Source of the DNA: Cryptomeria japonica | Lineage: Eukaryota > Streptophyta > Pinopsida > Cupressales > Cupressaceae | Assembly (NCBI RefSeq): GCF_030272615.1 | Contig: NC_081414.1 | Location: 768,750,153 to 768,814,152 of the forward strand | DNA length: 64,000 bases | Direction of reading: 5' to 3' | Shown: positions 58,445 through 64,000 of the stretch, piece by piece | Numbering within the stretch: the stretch's first letter is position 1 | How the letters are laid out: every line of letters starts with the position of its first letter | Notes under the pieces: model-generated | The model's database searches: none | The model's input: the letters and a program-made list of their open reading frames with translations, nothing else | What the model was told of the DNA's origin: nothing | Translations under genes and position numbers: made by a program

Positions 58445-59130
58445 TTAGGGTGTCTTCCAGACTTGTCTTGCTATTTGTCCGTCGACTCACTAGAGATGCC
58501 TTTAAAGTTAGCAGGTTGGGCCCTAGCTAGGCGGTCAGACCTGCGGACTCCAGGGCTTGTAATTGGAGTGGTCCTACCCATCACCTTTAAATCACAGGTT
58601 TGGTTAGCATCCCCACTACACATCTGGCCGAGACAAAATTTCTTTGGCTTTCCCCCTAAGCATTCGGTTTTTCTTTTCCCCGCTCGTTTGCTCTTGTGCA
58701 TACTGTCCATTTTGCTGCCCCAGAACCACCTTTAACCTTAGCTCCAAGAGCCTCACAGAGCAGCTCCATGGGAAATGAACACTCACCACTCACAGCTGAC
58801 TTTCCTTTACTTAGGGAGGTGGCAGGGGAGGAATCGACTAAGCAAGCCTTAATAGGCAGAGGAAAGAGCCAGGTGAAAGTGGGAGAGGCGAGTGAGGCCT
58901 TGGTGGAGCGGGATACAGGTTAGGATTATTTCAGAGTTCCCTTTAGTCTCTTTAATGGAATTTTCCAGGGAGCTGAGTAAGAAAAACAAGAAAATCAACA
59001 TAATTTTATGCCTTAGATTATTCAGAAGGGGAAAGTGGTCTGTATGGTAACATTTAAACCGAGCCTCGGGAGTTAAATACTTTATCAGAGCCCGAGACAC
59101 TTGATCCCGGGGGAGGCAAAGCTTCCCTGT
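58445..59130. other. G+C-richer segment of unknown origin
   Basis: It begins abruptly inside the right copy of the direct repeat. Open frames on both strands (58463-58735 on +, 58471-58710 on -) overlap and have no motif. The frame at 58696-58923 (MGNEHSPLTADFPLLREVAG) is also unassigned. A 5' part of a LINE or an old insertion is possible. CCTCGGG (59064) and CCCGAG (59090) could pair. Confidence 0.3.
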
Positions 59131-59765
59131 TGAACCTGTTCTGATGCTTGACCGGAGCCTATCCTTCGTTGAAGAATTTCCTCATATTTTATGTGTCCTC
59201 AAAAATGGTTGATTGCTGAAGTCTTCATCTTAATAGGTTTTCAGAGAAAATGCTACTGATGAGGATTTGGTTTTTGCTTGATTTTTGAATATAAGTTTTC
59301 CTAGTTTTCACTTTTCAGTGTATACCTACCTGCTATCATGCTTAAGTGATATGGTTGAGCAGATATGGTTGAGCAGGTAGGGTTTCAGTGGAATTCTTGT
59401 TTTCTTGTAGATGACTGAAGTGAACTTTTAATGTTGTGATTGATGGAAAAAGGTGTATCACGCTGCACTTGCAGAATCAGATATACTTCACTAGGGCTAT
59501 TTTTCTGCTGATGAAGAAATTGGAATAATTTCAAGTGATTTCTCCTTTGAAACTATTCAAGTGTACTGTAGTTTGTTATTCAGGTATACTAATAAATTGT
59601 GATTACCTATACCCAATTTTATTATGACTCGGTATATGCTTGATTAAATATACCTAACTTTAGTGTAAATCATTATATGGTTCATATTAGATGATACATA
59701 TATCAATTCTATATTTGAAGTTGTAAGCTGAATTGCGTTGTCTGAATTGTAAGAGATAGTTTGCT
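59131..59765. other. Non-coding spacer
   Basis: No coding frame or repeat was recognised. Confidence 0.4.
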
Positions 59766-59769
59766 TTAC

Positions 59770-61003
59770 AGGAGGAGGAGGAGGCACCAGAAATTGTAGT
59801 AAAATCAATGGACCAAGCAATAAGCAAAACAGTGGATACTGCAGAGTGCAGAGGTTATGAAAGTAATTCGTTCAACTATTCTATTTGTCAAAACAATTGA
59901 AACAATATATTAAACATGGAGCACTGGCAGATACTCTTCAAAGCTTCAACTTACCTGGATAAGCAATAATAGCTTTCATATTTAATCCCTGCAGGAAGTG
60001 TACCTGGGTTGTATCAGAATACAGGGCTCAGCTCCACAAGCGTAACTGATGTTTGAGAACCTATTGAAGGACTCCTTCCCTAAGTGCCAATGTGATATTT
60101 CTGAAATACTGATTGTTCAGTTGATGTATAAGAGCAACAACAGAGTTGTTAGAAAGCATCTGCTAGTTGAATCTTTTTTTTGTACTTGATTGCTTTTTTG
60201 CAGATTGGAAACTACTGGACTCGTGTCAATCATTACTGTAACTCTTTCGACAATGCCAGTGGATTGAAATGCAACTGGCTATGGGTTCAAATTCATGTTG
60301 CATGAATGTGCTTTCTGTTCAGTCTATATTGCTATCACTTTGTAATATGATTTTAAAACCATGTATAGAGTACAAACTACAAAGGCATTATCATTAGATT
60401 CATTACTGCTCTACCTATTTGAAGTGCAGGTATCAAGCTCCAGTGAAAGTTGATAAAGTAAAACAAAAACCAAATGTTGTTTCTAATGGAGGTAAATACT
60501 CCCGTAGCCAAATAAATAGTTGCAGGATGTTTTGCCAATGTTGAAGTAAGTAGTCCCTTATTTCTTTGCAGTTTCTCAAGCTGTAGGAGAAGGGGCAAGG
60601 CATTGGAAGAGGCAAATACAGAGGTAGAGGATGTTGTATACAAAGGGCTGAATTAAGATTTTATATTTGTAGAAACAATTTTAAGATGCACAAGGACAAA
60701 GTCTGCCAAACACTGTAGAAGGTGAAGAGGGCATATTTTGGAGTTTTGGATAACCCAACAGACAAAAACAATGATGAACACTTGATAAGGCTTACAGATA
60801 TTCCCACAGCGACTGAAAACAATAAAATGCTAAGTGCAGAGTCCCATGTTCCACAAACGTGCAAAGGAAATGATTTAGCTTTGGAACAAGAAAATGACCA
60901 AGAAATGGAAGATCTTCAGTTTAAGGGAACTATATCCTTCAATAAACAGTACTATCTAGAACAAACAATGGTTCTATATGATCAAATGCCAGTATGGTTC
61001 TGA
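59770..61003 (+). pseudogene. Possible host-gene fragment with exon-like pieces
   Basis: 59772-59865 reads EEEEAPEIVVKSMDQAISKT, preceded by TTTACAG and followed by AGGTTATG, as an exon would be. A last piece at 60683-61003 reads MHKDKVCQTL, a TAG (60717-60719), then KVKRAYFGVLDNPTDKNNDE, LTDIPTATENNKML, and ends QYYLEQTMVLYDQMPVWF. Between them are short Gly/Arg-type bits (GIGRGKYRGRG near 60600) in other frames. No family is recognised. The exon structure is a guess from splice-like borders, and the stop suggests a pseudogene. Confidence 0.3.
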
Positions 61004-62420
61004 AAGAAAGAAAAAAAAGCAATGAGAAGAATTCAATAGATTTCTTACCTTGATTCAAGTTCATGTAGGTTAATTTGCTATTTGACGGTTGCCCTTCTAT
61101 CGTATCCTATTTGTGTACCGGCTCATACAGTGTTTATGCTCTCTTGGCTTGTAGCAAAGTTTGGTCCGTTTTGATTGAATATGAGTAAAAGTCTATTATA
61201 TTATTAACTTCTATTTTTTTTAAGGCTTAATCCAAATAAACTATTGAGTAACAGGAATTGAATTTTTTAAAACAATTTAGTACTAATGTTTTAATTTAAA
61301 ATCTATTTTGTTATGTGATCAGCATTAGCAGGATTTGTTTCTTATTTTTAATTGAGAGTAAAATTGGGTTTTTGAGAGGGTCAATTTTTTTTTACAAATA
61401 TAAGAATACATACAATCATTACTTGGGTTCATTTTCACATCAGCATTTTAAGCTCATTTAGGTTGTGTGACTTTTGAGTCTTGAGTCATATGATAATGAT
61501 ACATGTTGTTATCTTTATCTTATCCTCATCTAGAATTTCTCTAGGGTTGTTTTTTGCTTTTTCATTTTATAAGGATTCATTCATTTATTCGATGCACATT
61601 CATAATGAATCATTTTTTTTAGATTGATAGTTTTTGGCCTCCATAGCTTTATTTATTTTCTTTTTGTGTGATGGGTGATCCTTGGGAGTTGTAGGGTTGG
61701 GGAATCAACTCAATCATGGTATCAAAGTTCAAGATTTGTAACCCCCTATCTTTTTCTTGAGAGTTTTGACCTTGAGTTATCAAACGATGCATCTTTTGTT
61801 GAAGTTTGCAACACAAACACCTGCTAGGTCAAACAACAAACAAAAACATCTTCCATAAATGAGAGTAGCATGAAAGATTTGCCATATTCCTCAAAACTAA
61901 AAGAGTATATAATGAATGAAAAAAATCATAAAGGCTTGCTTTATTAAATAAAACTAAGAGAAAACCTAATATACAACTAGGGAATTAAAATTAGCTCAAA
62001 GAAGTCTTAAGTGAGCTTATCCTAAATGTAGCATGTCTCCCAAATATAGAATGCACTAATACCCTTCTTAAGTGAAACTTGGGGAGAGGTAAAAAACCTC
62101 TAAATGAAAATGCATGAAATGCAAAGATTGAATCCTGACAATAGAGGTCTGATGAGGTACCCATGTACAAAAAACAAAGGCTATTATGACCAAAGAAAAG
62201 GAGAAAAAACACATGGGAAGAAAAACCTCTCCACAAAAGAGATCTAAAGAATGTAAAAACATGAAATGTTGAAGGAAGGTCTCATGAAAACCCTCCAAGG
62301 ACAAATTCCTTCACCCCAAGCATTAATCGCAATTGAAGGTAATGAGGGGATGTTAAAGGTTCCATGAAGATGTTTGCAACCTACTCCTCTATAGGTATGT
62401 AATCCAAGGTGAGAAAGCCA
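61004..62420. other. Non-coding stretch with LTR/primer-site remnant
   Basis: TGGTATCAAAGT at 61717-61728 follows AACTCAATCA. This looks like an LTR end and a degraded initiator-Met primer site of a + strand element, but no gag follows. 61860-62420 is probably the 3' untranslated part of the minus-strand copia that begins beyond it. Confidence 0.4.
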
Positions 62421-64000
62421 TCCTAAATCAATTGTTGAATGAATTGCATGTGGATCTCAATATGCTTAGTCTATTGATGCTCCATTGGGTTGTGAGAAAT
62501 ATGAATGGCATTTTGATTATCACACCAAAGAATGGCAAGACCATCAGGAGGAAAATCGAACTCTATCAATAACTAACGAAGCCAATAAAAATCCTAGCTA
62601 GCTAGAATAGTTGCTTGATACTCGGCCTCAATAGATGATAATGTAATAATAGATTTTTTCTTGCATGACAATGCAATAGGGTCAAAACCAAGACAAAATT
62701 TACAAAACCCAAAAAGAATTTTGATCATGAACATCACCAGTCCCAGTCTGAGTCAAAGAAGCCAAAAATTTGTAAGTCTCCTAATTAATAATGAATGTTA
62801 TAATGAGATGTGCCATGAATGTACCTCAAGATATGCTTGGAAACCTTTTGATGACTCTCATGTGGGTCATGAAAGAAATGAGAGACAAGACCAACCAAAA
62901 AGGAAAGATTAAGATGACAATGTGTTAGGTACAAAAGACTGCCAACCAATGACTTGTATAATGTAGCATCAACTAAAGGAGAAGAACAACTGGAAGACAA
63001 TAAAACACCTAATTGAAATAGTGTGGGGGTATGCTTGCAATCAAGCATGTCAAATATCTAACACATTTCAAGATCATACTTATGTTGACAAATGGAAATC
63101 CCATCTGAAGATTAAATAACCTTTAGACCAAGAAAATAATGCAGAAGACCAAAATTTGTCATGTCAAACTGCTCCATTAATGCATGTTGAACACTCTGGA
63201 TCATGGAAGGAGAGTTTCTTGTAAGAATCAAAAGATTAACCTTCTATCTCCGAGTGTAAATTGTGGGATCAGAATGACAACATTTGAAACTGGGGGATAA
63301 CAAAAAAGTGTCCATCTTCTCATACCAAGCCCTAGGGGCTTATTTGAGACCATAAAATGAACAACAAATCTTGCAAACCAATGAAAATTCTTGTACAAAA
63401 TTCTATGGTTTCTTCATATAGATCTCCTTATATAGATCACCATACAAGAAGGTACTCTTCACATCCATCCCATTCCTATGAAGTTGCAAGGGAAAGTACA
63501 AGATGAATAGAATCCATCTTGACAACATGAGCAAAGGTATCAAAATTTAATCAAGGCCTTCAATTTGTGGAAATCCTTTGCAATAATACGAGCCTTGTAC
63601 TTATCAATGGAACCATCTACAACATATTTGGTACAATATATCCACTTGCATCGAACCAGGTTTCTTCCCTTGGAAAGAGGAACAAGATCCCAAGTATGAT
63701 TCTTCATCAATGAAGAATAATTCTATGCCATAGTCTTATCCCACTCACTCCCTAAATACATGTTGCATTTGAAAAAATTTGAGGATGATCCAAAATGGCA
63801 TAAAGTAAAAGAAAAACCCTAGATGTCTATAAATGATTATGACAAGAATTTGAAGGATCGCCTTCCCAATCTCTAGCCACATCAACAATACTATGGACCT
63901 ACTTAGGAAGTGGTGGGGGTTAAATTGGAACATCATCCTCATCCTCAAGAGTGATAGAATCCTCAAGACAAGAGGATGGAGTAGTAGGAAGTGATGGAGA
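62421..64000 (-). pseudogene. Ty1/copia RT and RNase H pseudogene, minus strand, runs off the window
   Basis: On the minus strand from 64000: linker (SITLEDEDDVP, IVDVARDWEGDPSN), RT start (YSSLMKNHTWDLVPLSKGRN, CKWIYCTKYVVDGSIDKYKA, RIIAKGF), then KTPTLFQ-type junction, DATLYKSLVGSLLYLTHC, HILRYIHGTSHYNIHY, and RNase H (CKKKSIITLSSIEAEYQATI, LWCDNQNAIHISHNPMEHQ, TKHIEIHMQFIQQ). The RNase H frame has four stops, all TAG at likely Gln sites (62594, 62573, 62471, 62423). RT has several frameshifts, and the YVDD region is poorly preserved. It is a different copia copy from the one at 1-12.6 kb. Confidence 0.85.

Noticed and set aside
1-64000. CRISPR arrays, bacterial operons, riboswitches, rRNA
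   Set aside because: No regularly spaced short repeats, Shine-Dalgarno-type gene clusters or rRNA-like blocks; the sequence is of plant nuclear type.

Overview
The window looks like intergenic DNA from a large, repeat-rich plant nuclear genome, most likely a gymnosperm. That assignment is an inference from these traits: nested LTR retrotransposons of several ages, LTRs up to 4.4 kb, initiator-Met-tRNA primer sites, a plant-type chromovirus, and long A+T-rich stretches without exons. I found no intact host gene, rRNA, CRISPR array or stand-alone tRNA.

Layout. 1-12623: a decayed, 5'-truncated Ty1/copia element on the + strand (gag 1053-1846, pol 3034-5803 and 11130-11379, 3' LTR 11594-12623). 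It was broken by a solo-LTR-like insertion (1847-3033) and by a complete Ty3/gypsy-type element that carries only gag and protease (5804-11129, two 1642-bp LTRs). 12624-17900: pieces of another gypsy lineage on both strands, an unexplained 195-codon open frame (14741-15325) and a 3.5-copy tandem array of about 264 bp (16955-17890). 18153-31915: a complete, very young chromovirus on the minus strand, 13.76 kb, with a perfect GCCAA target duplication, perfect primer site, 4.4-kb LTRs that are almost identical, and gag-pol in one frame broken by only two stops. 32064-36087: an intronless gene-sized pseudogene of a family I do not recognise, with a conserved N-terminal half (381 intact codons), a G-patch motif and a coiled-coil C-terminus. 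36121-37391: a solo LTR with perfect target duplication. 38235-44219: a hAT-type transposase pseudogene on the minus strand, split by a 3.27-kb LTR-like insertion. 45.7-51 kb: retroelement debris, including a second copia-type solo LTR (49648-50995). 51957-52590: a LINE reverse-transcriptase remnant. 54.7-58.5 kb: direct and tandem duplications and a tRNA-derived SINE. 59.7-61 kb: a possible gene fragment. 62.4-64 kb: a minus-strand copia reverse transcriptase/RNase H remnant that runs off the end.

The feature that ties the window together is how the reading frames are broken. Most premature stops are TAG where glutamine (CAG) is expected, often with no frameshift for kilobases. This fits C-to-T decay at methylated CHG sites in silenced repeats. 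The best candidate for something undescribed is the 4-kb G-patch/coiled-coil pseudogene. Next come the gag-protease-only element and the G+C-rich tandem hairpin block inside the chromovirus LTRs.
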